From Przewalskia tangutica (taxonomy: Eukaryota; Streptophyta; Magnoliopsida; Solanales; Solanaceae), in NCBI GenBank assembly GCA_029844215.1, contig CM056724.1:30542446-30606445 (forward strand): a stretch of DNA of 64,000 nucleotides, given 5' to 3'. Position 1 is the first letter of the stretch. The number at the start of each line of letters is the position of its first letter. The notes under the pieces were generated by a model. It was given only the letters and a program-made list of their open reading frames with translations. It made no database searches and was not told where the DNA came from. Of this stretch, positions 9,605 through 20,177 are shown piece by piece. A program made the translations under genes and the position numbers.

Positions 9605-11718
9605 ATGGGAGATCAGCGAAACAACAATTTTGGTGGATGATGAGTTACCGCCTGTCTTAAGACAAGTCCCTCCAGAAAGGAGTTTGGGGGATTATATGAT
9701 GCCAATTATTACAGGGGTGCAGACTTGCATAGGGCTTCCAGTTGTTGAAGCCAATAACTTTGAAATCAAACCAGCCATATTGTACATAGTTCAAAGCTCA
9801 GTTTGGGGGATTACCGTCTTAAGATCCTCATTTGCATCTAGCAAATTTCCTGGAGCTGTGTGCAACCTTCAAATACAATGGTGTTACTGATGACGTCATT
9901 CAGTTGAGACTCTTTCCATTCTCACTCAGGGATAGAGCAAATGGCTGGCTGAACTCATTACAGGAGAACTCCATCACTACATGGTAAGACTTAGCCCAGA
10001 AGTTTCTTGCCAAGTTCTTCCCCCCAGATAAGGCAGCAAGGCTGAAGGGAGAATTGAACAATTTCTATCAAATGGATGGAGAGTCATTGTATGATGCTTG
10101 GGAGAGGTTTAAAGATTTGCAAACGAAGTGTCCACACCATGGTCTAGAGCAGTGGAACTTGGTGCACATTTTCTACAATGGTCTAAGTGAGACTACTAGG
10201 ACAATTATCGATATAGCTGCAGGTGGCACCTTCATGAAGAGAACAACACATGAAGCCCATGACTTGTTGGAAGACATGACCACGATCAATCACTTGCCAG
10301 AGCTAGATGTCATCACTGCACTGAATGCACAAGTTGCTCTCTTGACTAAGCAGCTCCACCAGAATACCATGTCCGTAAATACACTCCAGATACAAGAAGT
10401 TTGTGAGATTTGTGGGGGTCCACACACATTCGATAGATGTCCAACAACTGATCCCAACAACATCCCAATGGAACAGGCTCGATGTCAGGTTGTGGGAAAT
10501 TTTTAGAGGCCCTGTAACAATGCATTCTCCAACACATTTAATCAGGGGTGGAGAAATCACCCAAATTTTTCATGGAAGAATGACCAAGGGCAGCAACCAC
10601 TGTTTCAGGCCTCATCTTCACAACAGTTCAGCCCACCAGCCCCACAAGAGAAGCCAGATGACATAAAAGCAGCATTGTTGACCTTAGCGAACTCTCAGAC
10701 TCAATTCATAGCGGAAACCAGGTCCTCAATTTCAGCCTTAGCCAATACCCAGACACAATTTATGATGGAGACCAAGCAATTCATGACATAAACAAGATCC
10801 TCTATTAGGAACTTGGAAACTCAGATGGGGCAGTTGGCAGGAAAGTTGAATGACAGACCTCAAGGGGCTCTCCCCAGTACTACAATGATGAATCCAAGAG
10901 AGCAATGGCAGGAAATCAGTTTGAGAAGTGGGAAGCAGTTAGAGCAGGTTGGATCTCCACCAGTTAGAGAAAAAGGGAATGAGGCGGAGAAGACAACCGA
11001 GGTAGAGAAGGAGGAGGTTACTGATGACCACCCTATGCTAGAGAAGGATCCACTGGCAGTCATGAGGGAATATGTAGACATAATTCCTTACCCTCAAATA
11101 CTGTAGAAGAAATTCTTAGACAAGGAGTTTTCCAAGTTTTTAGAGATCTTCAAAAAGCTTCATATCAATCTCCCGTTCATTAAAGCTTTTGAGCAAATGT
11201 CAGCTTATGTAAAGTTCATGAAAGACATCCTGTTTAAGAAGAGGAAGCTGACAGACTATGAGAAAATAACGCTGACAGAGGAGTGCAGTGCTATCTTGCA
11301 GAAGAAACTTCCCCCTAAATTAAAGATCCAGAGAGTTTCACCTTACCTTGCACCATAGGGAATGTGACATGCAAGCAAGCCCTGTGTGACTTGGGGGCAG
11401 GTGTAAACCTTATGCCCCTTTCTGTGTTTAAAAAGCTTGGTTTTGGGGAAGCAAGGCCAACAACATTCCACTTGCAGCTAGCTGATCGCTCTATTGTGCA
11501 CCCTAGAGGAATAATTGAAGATGTGTTGGTAAAGGTGGGCAAATTCATCTTGCATGCTGACTTCCTCATTCTTAATATGGAGGAAGATGAGTTTATACCA
11601 ATGATCCTTGGGAGACCATTCCTAGCCACAGGGAGGGCATTGATTGATGTTGGAAAAGGAGAGTTAAAACTCGGAGTTCAAGGTGAAGAGATGACCTTTA
11701 AAGTGTTCAAACCACCAC
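9605..11718 (+). pseudogene. Athila-type gag-protease, unit 1
   Basis: The reading starts at the ATG at 9605 (MGDQRNNN, then the ELPPVLRQ and MMPIITGVQTCI region). The Athila capsid core follows: CATFKYNGVTD, LRLFPFSLRDRANGWLNSL, then W-TAA-DLAQKF with a stop at 9985-9987, FYQMDGESLYDAWERFKDL, CPHHGLEQW. A zinc knuckle CEICGGPHTFDRC (about 10400-10440) is intact. The retropepsin segment (about 11364-11718) has the active-site stretch CDLGAGVNLMPLSVF, with DLGA where typical retropepsins have DTGA/DSGA, and the closing ILGRPFLATG. Breaks are the TAA at 9985, stops at 10504, 10789 and 11104, and a 1-nt loss near 11323 before the protease. The frame is cut at about 11719 by a hAT-like insert. 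Confidence 0.85.
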
Positions 11719-12812
11719 TAGGGATGACATGTGGGTATAATTTTGCGGATTCCGCACCGTACCCGCCCCAGTTGGGTCGGATATGGGTATAACTTTGGCG
11801 GGTATATATATTAAAAATATACCCGCCACTAGGTGGTGGATTTACTGTTATACCCACCTCATACCCGCCTACCCGCCCCATAAGCCCAATAATATTTGTA
11901 GGCTTTTAGCAGGCCGTAAGCCCATAAGCCCAATATCAATAATTAATAAGTGAGTAGGGTTTACCGAACTCTCACTTTTACGCCTTCACAAATCACAACT
12001 CACTTTTTTTTCTTAACCCTTCCCTTACGCCTCCCTCTCACTTCAACACTCTCACTCTTACGCATTCACATCTCATTTCTCATCTATTCCATTGTCATTT
12101 ATTCACTCCACCCGCGATTCAGCGTGTTTCCAGTTACTCCGTTCTATCATCTTCTCCAACCACAAATTAATTTTATATTCAAATAGCAGTGAATAGACAT
12201 TTTGTAGCGAATAATTAATTGGGTGACGAAAATAGTGGCGTTCTTTTACCATAGCTCAAAACTTTTGTAAGAGTATATTTCTAGATTATCATTTCTATAC
12301 AAGAATAAACTTTCTGAATTAATTTCTGTTAGCGGGTTATTCATACAATAACTATTCTAATTCGTTTATGCTTGTGCTCTTGTATATTAGTTAGCGATTA
12401 ATTACATTGATGAACAAGAATTGGGGAGGGAGCTCGATTGTCATTCCTTATTCTTCTGTATTGTTGCTTTTGTTGGAAGGGAAAAGATGGAGGTGGTTTT
12501 GAAACTTTTGTGGTACTTTGTTGATGTTTTTAGATGAAGAAGAAACTATAAAGTGCTTATTATGCAGAGAAAATGGTTCAATCGAGCTCTGTACTGGTGG
12601 TGAAAATTGTTGGAGTTAGGTGAAAAGGAGAGAAAGGTAAAAGGAGAAAAAAATATTCTTTTGGCTTTTCACGCTCTCGGGTATAGGCGGGTATTGGCGG
12701 GTGGCGGATATCTACTTGGGTGGGGGAGTGGGTGTGGATTTAAGAATATACCCGCCTAAACGGGTATGGATGTTGAAATTGTACCCGCCACGGGTGGCGG
12801 GTATAAAATTTT
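11719..12812 (+). mobile_element. Non-autonomous hAT-like element inside Athila unit 1
   Basis: It begins TAGGGATGACA, a hAT-type terminus, directly after AAACCACCAC of the Athila protease tail. Subterminal CCCGCC/GGCGGG and GGGTAT motifs flank an AT-rich middle with no transposase (11730-11880 and 12680-12810). The right terminus is not intact: instead of TGTCATCCCTA the sequence passes into Athila DNA near 12812. By comparison with unit 2 about 480 bp of Athila sequence (equivalent to 17790-18260) is missing, so insertion was accompanied or followed by a deletion. Confidence 0.6.
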
Positions 12813-14232
12813 ATGAAGGGTGCGAAAATCGGAGACTAAGCACGAAGAAAAGGGTGGAAAGCACAGATCGCCTGCACCACGCTGCCATTTTGCGTTCGCG
12901 CGGTGCGAATGATCGAGAGGTCACAGATTTCTGACCGCATTGCCATTCTGCAGGACCGCGGTGCCTGGGCGTGATTTCAGAAAAATAAAAAGCCCTAAAT
13001 CACCAAATCCCTTCCCACTGATACTGTCTCAATGCAGTATCCTCCGCCACCACCTTCATTTTGAACCGCTATTGTCTGTAAGTCGTCCCTTTTTAGATTT
13101 TGAGTCTTTACACATTTGAGACAATGTGTCGTTTAAGTTTGGGGGTACTTATTTTATTTTTGTGTTTCTGCTTTTGAGTCGTTTGGATTGAGTTTTTTTT
13201 GTCTTTTATTGTGTCTACATGAGTCAATTTTTTTTATGATCATGGATGTTGTAGCTTCTTGAAACGCCTAGTGAATTAAGTGAGATAATGTAACGGAATT
13301 AGAAGCTAAAATCTGTGTCCTTAGGTTAGATATGCCAAAAATTCATGAAAATCTAATTATTTGGGATGTTTGTGCTTAGTCTATGTGTTGTCAATTGTGA
13401 AAAATGTCTATGAGTCTGCTTGCTTGTTATTTGAGGTGAAATAGTTAAGATATACATGTTTAGGGAGATGATTAAGACATTTCTTTGTTAGCCCTTCTTA
13501 TCATTCATTACATACCTTGCAATAAGTTGTATCCCTAGTCAGCCCTTTTGAGCCTAAAATAAGTTGTTTCTTTGATACCCCATGATTCCCTTGTGTGCCA
13601 TAAGCAGTAAGTGAAAACAGAGATGAAAAAGAGTGGAAAAAAAGAAATACCAAAAGAGAGTAAAAAAAATTGATGCACCCCAATAACAAAATATAAAAGC
13701 TTAAGTTTGGGGGTGCCTATGTGAATTTGTTTCATGCTCTCAAAAAAGAGAAGAAGGAAATGATAGGTATGAACTGAAAAGAATACCAAAAAGAAGGACA
13801 AAATGGTTGAATGAGAAAAACGCTTATGGTACGTAATTTGAGCCTAAATGCCAACTTTTACCTACCCCTGCCTAAGCCTACATTACAACCCTGAAAAGTC
13901 CTGAAGATCTATAGTATATATGTCTATGATTAGTGGAGAATAACAAGTAAACAGACCCATAGAACTAAATGAAGTTGCCATGCATAGGTTAATGTTCATA
14001 TTCCCATTGAGTGTGATTGAAATGAATTTGCGAAATATCTGGCTTGAAATTCTAGATTTCTATATTCATGTTATATATGTTCCAGCATATTATCTCAACT
14101 AACATTCATGCTTTTCTAAGTAACCTTGTGCAGCTTCTTGGTAAGAGTCTTTTGAGTCATTGCTCTTTCTGTATCTTTGATTTTCTTTTGATCTTTGCTC
14201 GAGGGAGAGCAAATGTTAAGTTTGGAGGTATT
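12813..14232 (+). other. Athila-type 3' noncoding internal region, unit 1
   Basis: No open frame. It holds degenerate CCGCGGTGCC repeats (12850-12965), two TTAAGTTTGGGGGT-type purine tracts (about 13133 and 13703), TTTGAGCCTAAAA (13547-13559), an A-rich purine tract, AAGCCTACATTACAA (13874-13888), and a polypurine-like TAAGTTTGGAGGT just before the next LTR (14218-14230), the expected place for plus-strand priming. Confidence 0.7.
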
Positions 14233-15475
14233 TGGTAGGCATATTTTGTATAAACTTTTTGAGTCATTTTTAGTTAGTATTTTTTCCATTTTCGTTTAAA
14301 TAACTGTCTTGTTAGGGTTGTTTTTCCTTCTTTTGAGTCACAACGGTTCTAAATGGAAAAATGAAAAAAAAAGCTAAAAGTGGGCATAAAAGGAGGGTCC
14401 CGAGGCAAAAAGGCTGAAAATTAGAGATTCGGACGGCGCAAAGCGGATCACGGTCGGATCGCAGACCGCTGCTCCATAATTACTGAGAAGCCGCAGGATT
14501 TTCGGCACCGCGGTGCCATTCTACATAACCGCGATGCCGATGCGGAAAATTCAGAATCCGAAGTAAATTTGGCCAAGGGCAGAAGGGTCCAGAGGGCACA
14601 AAATTTGCAACATACTTAAGCCCTAGGGATTATTGTATTGAGTGGAGTTGGACATTCTATCACACAACACAATTGAAGACAAATTGGAGGCTACAATTGG
14701 AGACCTAGTTTTAAGTACTTTTTCTTTCTTTTCAATTCAGTTTATGTCGGTATGTGTATTAGTTCTTAGCGTGACTATGGCTAGGAGCTAAACACTTTAT
14801 TAGGGCTTTCCTATTGAATCGCTTGAACCTCTATTTCATGAGTTAATGCATTAGTTTGATTTCTTCTTTACTTGATTAAAATTTATTCAATATTTGGTAT
14901 GAATGTTTGATAGTTAACTTGTCATTAATTATCATAATCTATATGATTTCGAATCAAGAACCGAGAGGAGAGATTTTGATATGCTGTAATTGAATAGACA
15001 TAGGTTAAAATAGCGGACGAAAGTACCCCGATACTTGTGTAGCATTATAGGTTATTGTTCTTAATCCTCCTATGTGGTAAATCCTATCATAGAAATATAG
15101 AAGGGTTCTGCACTGGGTTGAGCGACTATATATCCTAAGCGGAATATAAGACAGTCTAGTTAACCGCTATCTTAACGTAGAAGAAGAAGTCATTCTAGTT
15201 GCATTAAGGATTGAAAAGAGTGGATAGTCGAGGATATTGGAAGCCCTAATTCCTTCATAACTGATTAAACCTCAACAATTTAGTTTACTTCTTGCAATTA
15301 TTCTAGTAGTTAGATAAAAACTCAAATCAATTATCGTTTGCCAAATAGATAACCTGGAATAGATGTTCGGTAATTAGAAACCAGTCTCTGTGGACGATAA
15401 ACTCGGTCTTACAAGCCTATATTACTTGTAACTATACGTACACTTGCGTGAGCACGTGTAAATATCCGCCTAACA
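14233..15475 (+). repeat. Athila-type LTR 2
   Basis: 1243 bp, starting TGGTAGGCA (one change from TGTTAGGCG) and ending CGCCTAACA. It matches LTR 1 closely except around 14430-14490, where indels in CTG/CCG contexts are clustered. It has a GGCACCGCGGTGCC palindrome at 14503-14516. Confidence 0.9.
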
Positions 15476-15481
15476 AGTTTT

Positions 15482-15499
15482 TGGCGCCGTTGCCGGGGA
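15482..15499 (+). other. Primer-binding site (tRNA-Asp type), unit 2
   Basis: A perfect TGGCGCCGTTGCCGGGGA at the same spacing from the LTR as in unit 1. Confidence 0.9.
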
Positions 15500-15654
15500 C
15501 TGACGTACTTTTAATATCGAACTATCTATTCTTATTTCTACTTTGGTTTTTATTTTTATTTTACTTCTTTATTTTAGAACATTTTGCCATGATTTGTTTG
15601 CTTATTTTTTTATCATTTGCAGGAAAGACAAGGTAATTGCTGATCCTTTGTGCT

Positions 15655-18090
15655 ATGGGAGATCATCGAAACAATAATTTAGTGGATGATGAGTTACCGC
15701 CTGTCTTAAGACAAGTCCCTGCAGAAAGGATCTTGGGGGATTATATGATGCCAACTATTACAGGGGTGCAGACTTGCATAAGGCTTCCAGCTGTTGAAGT
15801 TAATAACTTTGAAATCTAACTAGCCATATTGCACATGGTTCAAAGCTCAGTTTGGGGGATTACCGTCTGAAGATCCTCATTTGCATCTACAAATTTCCTG
15901 GAGTTGTGTGCAACCTTCAAATACAATGGTGTTACTGATGACGTCATTCGGTTGAGACTTTTCCCATTCTCACTCAGGGATAAAGCAAATGGCTGGCTGA
16001 ACTCATTACAGGCGAACTCTATCACTACATGGTAAGACTTAGCCCAAAAGTTTCTTGCCAAGTTTTTCCCCCCAGTTAAGGCAGCAAGGCTTAGGGGAGA
16101 ATTGAACAATTTCTATCAAATGGATGGAGAGTCATTGTATGATGCTTGGGAGCGGTTTAAAGATTTTCAAAGAAAGTGTCCACATCATGGTCTTGAGCAG
16201 TGGAACTTGGTGCACATTTTCTACAATGGTCTAAGTGGGACTACTAGGACAATTATCGATGCAGCTGCAGGTGGAACCTTCATGAAGAGAACAACACATG
16301 AAGCCCATGACCTGTTGGAAGACATGGCCACAAACAATCACTTGCCAGATGATAGAGGAACTGAAAGCAGAATAGCAGTTGGGGTTTATGAGCTAGATGT
16401 CATCACTGCACTGAATGCACACGTTGCTCTCTTGACTAAGAAGCTCCAGCAGAATACCATGTCCAGTTACAAGAAGTTTGTGAGATTTATGGGAGTCCAG
16501 ACGCCTTCGATAGATGTCCAACAACTGATCCCGATAACATCCCAATGGAGCAGGCTTGACGTCAGGTTGTGGGAAATTTTTAAAGGCCCTCTAACAATGT
16601 ATTCTCTAACACATATAATCAGGGGTGGAGAAATCACCCAAATGTTTCATAGAAGAATGACCAAGGGCAGCAACCACAGTTTCAGGCCTCATCTTCACAG
16701 CGGTTCAACCCACCAGCCCCACAAGAGAAGCCAGATGACTTAAAAGCAGCATTGTTGACCTTAGCTAACTCTCAGACTCAATTCATGGCGGAAACCATGT
16801 CCTCAATTTCAGCCTTGGCCATTACCCAGGCATAATTTATGATAGAGACCAAGCAGTTCATGACAGAAACAAGATCCTCTATTAGGAACTTGGAAACTCA
16901 GATGGGGCAGTTGGCAGGGAAGTTGAATGACAGACCTCATGGGGATCTTCCCAGTAATACAGTGATGAATCCAATAGATCAATGGCAGGAAATCAGTTTG
17001 AGAAGTGGGAAGCAGTTAGAGCAGGTTGGATCTCCACCAGTTAGGGAAAAGGGGAATGAGGCGGAGAAGACAACCGAGGTAGAGAAGAAGGGGTTACTGA
17101 TGACCGCCCTATGTTAGAGAAGGATCCACCGGCAGTCATGAGGGAATATGTAGACAGAATTCCTTACCCTCAAAGACTGCAGAAGAAGTCCTTAGACAAG
17201 GAGTTTTCCAATTTTTTAGAGATCTTCAAAAAGCTTCATATCAATTTCCCGTTCATTGAATCTTTGGAGCAAATGCCAGCTTATGTAAAGTTCTTGAAAG
17301 ACATTCTGTTTAATAAGAGGAAGCTGGCAGACTATGAGAAAATAGCATTGACAGAGGAGTGCAGTGCTATCTTGCAGAAGAAACTTCCCCCTAAATTGAA
17401 AGATCCAGGGAGTTCACCTTACCTTGCACCATAGGGAATGTGATATGCAAGAAAGCTCTGTGTGACTTGGGGGCATGTGTCAACCTTATGCCCCTTTCTA
17501 TGTTTAAAAAGCTTGAATTGAGGGAAGCAAGACAAAAAATAGTCCACTTGCAGCTAGATGATCGCTCTATTGTGCACCCTAGAGGAATAATTGAAGATGT
17601 GTTGGTAAATGTGAGAAAATTCATCTTACCTGCTGACTTCCCCATTCTTGATATGGAGGAAGATGATATGATACCAATGATACTTGGGAGACCATTCCTA
17701 GCCACATGGAGGACATTGATTGATGTTGAAAAAGGAGAGCTAAAACTTAGAGTTCAAGGTGAAGAGATGACGTTTAAAGTGTTCAAACCACCACCTGAGC
17801 CAGAGATGACCTTCAAAGTTTTCAAGCCACCCACTGAACCTCAAGTTATGGATAGATGTTATGCTATTGGGATAGTTGACAAGGTTGTGCCTGAGAAAAG
17901 CCTCACGAGTACTGATGCTCTTGGGATACCATTAAAGCAAAACGTAGAACCTGTGAGTAAGGCCAAGGAAATGGTGAAGGATGTCAAGATGGTAAATGCT
18001 TCTGAAAATAACACTGTGAAAAAGAAGAGGAGGAAGAGGAAGCGATTGGTGCTGAGATGGTTATGTGGAGGGGATACTCTACCCCCTTGA
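15655..18090 (+). pseudogene. Athila-type gag-protease, unit 2
   Basis: The same protein as unit 1 without the inserted element. It starts at the ATG at 15655 (MGDHRNNN). It carries the same stop W-TAA-DLA (16033-16035) as unit 1, so the stop predates the split of the copies. The zinc knuckle is damaged (CEIYGSP, first-pair Cys to Tyr). A different 1-nt loss (about 17412) separates gag from protease. The protease block reads CDLGACVNLMPLSMF and ILGRPFLATW. The C-terminal tail (17780-18090) includes a tandem duplication of EMTFKVFKPP and a basic KKKRRKRKR stretch, ending at TGA 18088. No pol follows. Confidence 0.85.
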
Positions 18091-18483
18091 TTTAGTAAGT
18101 GAACTGCGTCCGGCTAAAAGACGTTAAAGACAGCGCTACTTGGGAGGCAACCCAATGTTTTAATTATGTTATTTCAATTTTTGGTTTTAGTTTGTTTTAG
18201 TTTAACTTGAACAGTCTCACTTGATGGTATTTTTGGGTTGTGTTGTGATGACAGGTGAGGAAATCGGAGACTAAGCATGAAGAAAAGGGTGGAAAGCACA
18301 AAATCGGGTCGGCACCACAGTGCCATTTTTCAGGCCCGCGGTGCCGAATGATCAGAGAGGTTGCAGTACTTTCGGCACCGCGGTGCCATTCTGCAGGACC
18401 GCGGTGCCTGGGCGCGATTTCAGAAAAATAAAAATCCCTAAATCACCAAACCCCTTCCCACAGATACCGTCTCAATGCAGTAT
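18091..18483 (+). other. Athila-type post-gag noncoding region, truncated
   Basis: It contains the hairpin-forming CTTGGGAGGCAACCCAA segment (about 18139-18155) with AGACGTTAAAGACAGCGC before it, a block widely seen downstream of Athila coding regions. Four CCGCGGTGCC-type palindromic motifs follow (18311-18408). It ends abruptly after CAATGCAGTATCC, where hAT B sequence resumes. Confidence 0.65.
18374..18387. repeat. GGCACCGCGGTGCC palindrome cluster
   Basis: A perfect 14-bp palindrome, with partial copies at 18311-18324, 18333-18345 and 18396-18408. The same palindrome lies in LTR 1 (8475-8488) and LTR 2 (14503-14516), and as a half copy at 12953-12965. Confidence 0.8.
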
Positions 18484-18917
18484 CCGCTCTGACCTTTTCT
18501 CATTTTAAATTTATAAACAATTTTACAAATTTTGCATATAGAAACTTGATTTTGTACGTCTCTATAAAAAAAATCTCATACATGTGATGTTAATTTTTGT
18601 TCTGATGGGCCTCGTCTCATACTAGAGGGAATAGGAGGTGTTCCAGTTTGAGGTGCGTTAATTGGCGTGTCATCTAGATTAGTTGGTGTGTCATCTAGAT
18701 TAGTTGGTGTGTCATCTAGATTATCTTCTAAATTAAACTCTTGTTGATTTTCAGAAAATAGCTCATCGTCTAAATTTAATGGTACTTCAGGAAATAATTC
18801 AGTATCAATAAAATCATTATGTCTAGGAGGAATAGGATGACTATAAGAAGTACCCTTGCCCTTGTTACCCTTACTAGTAGAACCAGACATACCCAACATA
18901 CCTCTTATTCCTTTCAT
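18484..18917 (-). pseudogene. hAT transposase copy B, N-terminal part
   Basis: It starts at the ATG at 18917 (MKGIRGMLGMSGSTSKGNKG), collinear with MKGFKRMIAGKG of copy A. A Ser/Gly-rich stretch is followed by an acidic region with three near-identical DDTPTNL repeats (18660-18730), where copy A has about three related DDT/YDT units. The zinc-finger region begins near 18560, after which the Athila-type array interrupts. The rest of the protein continues at 8199. Confidence 0.8.
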
Positions 18918-19229
18918 TTTAAGTTATGCTAATAAATAGTTAAAGATAATGAAATTAAATGCGCTAATTAAAATAAAAAAACATTAATTTAATAAAGGAA
19001 TGAATGTACCAAACGCCGACGTAACGTCGATGTGTAATCGGGAGATGTTGAAAATTGAAACTTTGCTCAACGGATGATCCTCAAGCTAGTTGCCAACTTC
19101 ACTCCCTATTCCCAAATGAATAAATTAAATTGAATATTTAGAAGACAATGTAAAGAGAATGAGAGATTATTAGAGAATAATAGAGAGATTGTAGGAAGAT
19201 TTGTGAGAAAGAATGAAGAGAAAATGAGG

Positions 19230-19237
19230 TATTTATA
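19230..19237 (-). promoter_or_regulatory. TATA box of hAT transposase copy B
   Basis: TATAAATA on the minus strand about 310 bp upstream of the ATG at 18917, matching the box in copy A (2007-2014). Confidence 0.5.
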
Positions 19238-19541
19238 GTTGAAAAAATTGGGTTAAAGTATAAATATAATAACTTAAGGGTTAAAAATAAATATTAAGAG
19301 GTGGGGAGTTGGGGTAGATTTGGCTCAGACAACGCCAAATTGACAAAGCCGTCAGGCAACAACTAGTAAGTGGTCGAGGGTGGAAGGGTTGGTCAAAGTG
19401 GGGTTTGGTCGGGGTCGGATTTTTTTCGCGACCCATTACCGGTTTCGATATCGAGTACCAGTATCTGATACCGGTACAGTGTTAAGTGGGGTCGGGTCGG
19501 GGTCGGTATACCCCACCCCGTTGGCCAGCCTTAGTGTGTTC

Positions 19542-19702
19542 TAGCTCCTATGTACAGTAAAGAAGATGGGAGATGCCTATCATGCTATCTCTTTAGCTTT
19601 ATTAGACAGACATAAAAGGACAGTTTCTTCAGTTCATTTGCTCTCTGATGCATGCATGACAGAAGAAAGTGTAAAGTTTTTCGTCATGGATTTTATCTTG
19701 TA
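19542..19702 (+). other. Possible orphan host exon remnant split by hAT B
   Basis: Open from about 19545 to TAA at 19700: LLCTVKKMGDAYHAISLALL, then DRHKRTVSSVHLLSD, ending FFVMDFIL. The pre-insertion sequence joins the splice-acceptor-like TTTGATTGCAG (6156-6166) to this frame across the target site, with one TAG at the junction. I do not recognise the protein; it could be chance. Confidence 0.2.
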
Positions 19703-20172
19703 ATCTCGTCGGGTGAGATTATAATGGGTATGTTTTTATTGTTGTTGTTGTTGTTGGATTTTATCTTGTACCATTTCGCATGAATCGTTTGCTAATCTAA
19801 TTTCAACAGATTTTATTGCAGTTTTATTCTTAAGTTCTAGTGTTCATCAGCGATAAACTTCTGAAGAAATTTTACTGTATTTTACCTATAAGCTTCAGCC
19901 TTTGTCTTACCTTTGGTCTAAATCTGGAAGTTATTTAACGTCTCGTATTTGAGTTTTGAATATAAAATCGCCTTCATTACAAGGAAATTTACTTCCTAAT
20001 CCAGATTTAATTAGGCCCCGATAGAGTATATATGGTGGTAAACATAAAAAAAGAATTGGCAGAAAAACCTAAGGGAAATAATTTAGCACCCCTACTGTTC
20101 TACAAATTGGTCGGTTATAGGATTTGAACCTCAAGACATGGGTTTGGAGAACCATGTTCTACATGCCTTTTT
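19703..20172 (+). other. Host intergenic DNA with (TTG)n
   Basis: AT-rich and noncoding. A short (GTT)n microsatellite lies at about 19738-19756. No gene seen. Confidence 0.5.
20112..20164 (-). other. tRNA-derived fragment (tRNA-Trp-like or SINE), 3' two-thirds
   Basis: On the minus strand the sequence reads TGTAGAACATGGTTCTCC, AAACCCATG, then a T-arm with GGTTCAAATCC (20120-20130), a perfect B box. This resembles the D-arm end, CCA-anticodon arm and T-arm of tRNA-Trp as I recall it from plastids. The variable-region junction is short by a base or two, and the 5' third is missing where the copia element inserted (20173). It is therefore a relic, either a tRNA-derived SINE piece or a degraded organellar tRNA, not a working tRNA. 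Confidence 0.4.
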
Positions 20173-20177
20173 AGTAC

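Larger units (their letters stand above)
8200..18483 (+). mobile_element. Tandem array of a pol-less Athila-type retrotransposon
   Basis: Order: LTR (8200-9426), internal (9427-14232), LTR (14233-15475), internal (15476-about 18483). Each LTR is followed by a perfect PBS for the plant tRNA-Asp 3' end, typical of Athila Ty3 elements. Gag and a retropepsin-like protease are encoded, but no reverse transcriptase, RNase H or integrase, so movement would need proteins from elsewhere. The left junction with hAT B is clean at 8199/8200. On the right the last internal region stops without a closing LTR and hAT B resumes with about 320 bp missing. This fits an LTR-internal-LTR-internal-LTR array, formed by LTR recombination, whose last LTR was deleted. 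Confidence 0.8.
6180..19533 (-). mobile_element. hAT transposon copy B, interrupted
   Basis: Complete by its ends: TATGGCTGGCCAACGGG at 6180 and, on the other strand, TAAGGCTGGCCAACGGG at 19533, flanked by an exact 8-bp direct repeat GTGTGTTC (6172-6179 and 19534-19541), the hAT hallmark. Subterminal GGGTCGGG tracts occupy both ends. The transposase is on the minus strand and is split by an Athila-type tandem array (8200-about 18483). Against copy A, about 320 bp of transposase sequence (980-1300 in A) are missing at the right-hand junction of that array. Confidence 0.9.

Noticed and set aside
20112..20164. Functional tRNA gene
   Set aside because: The D-arm and acceptor 5' strand are missing and the acceptor 3' strand is not matched.
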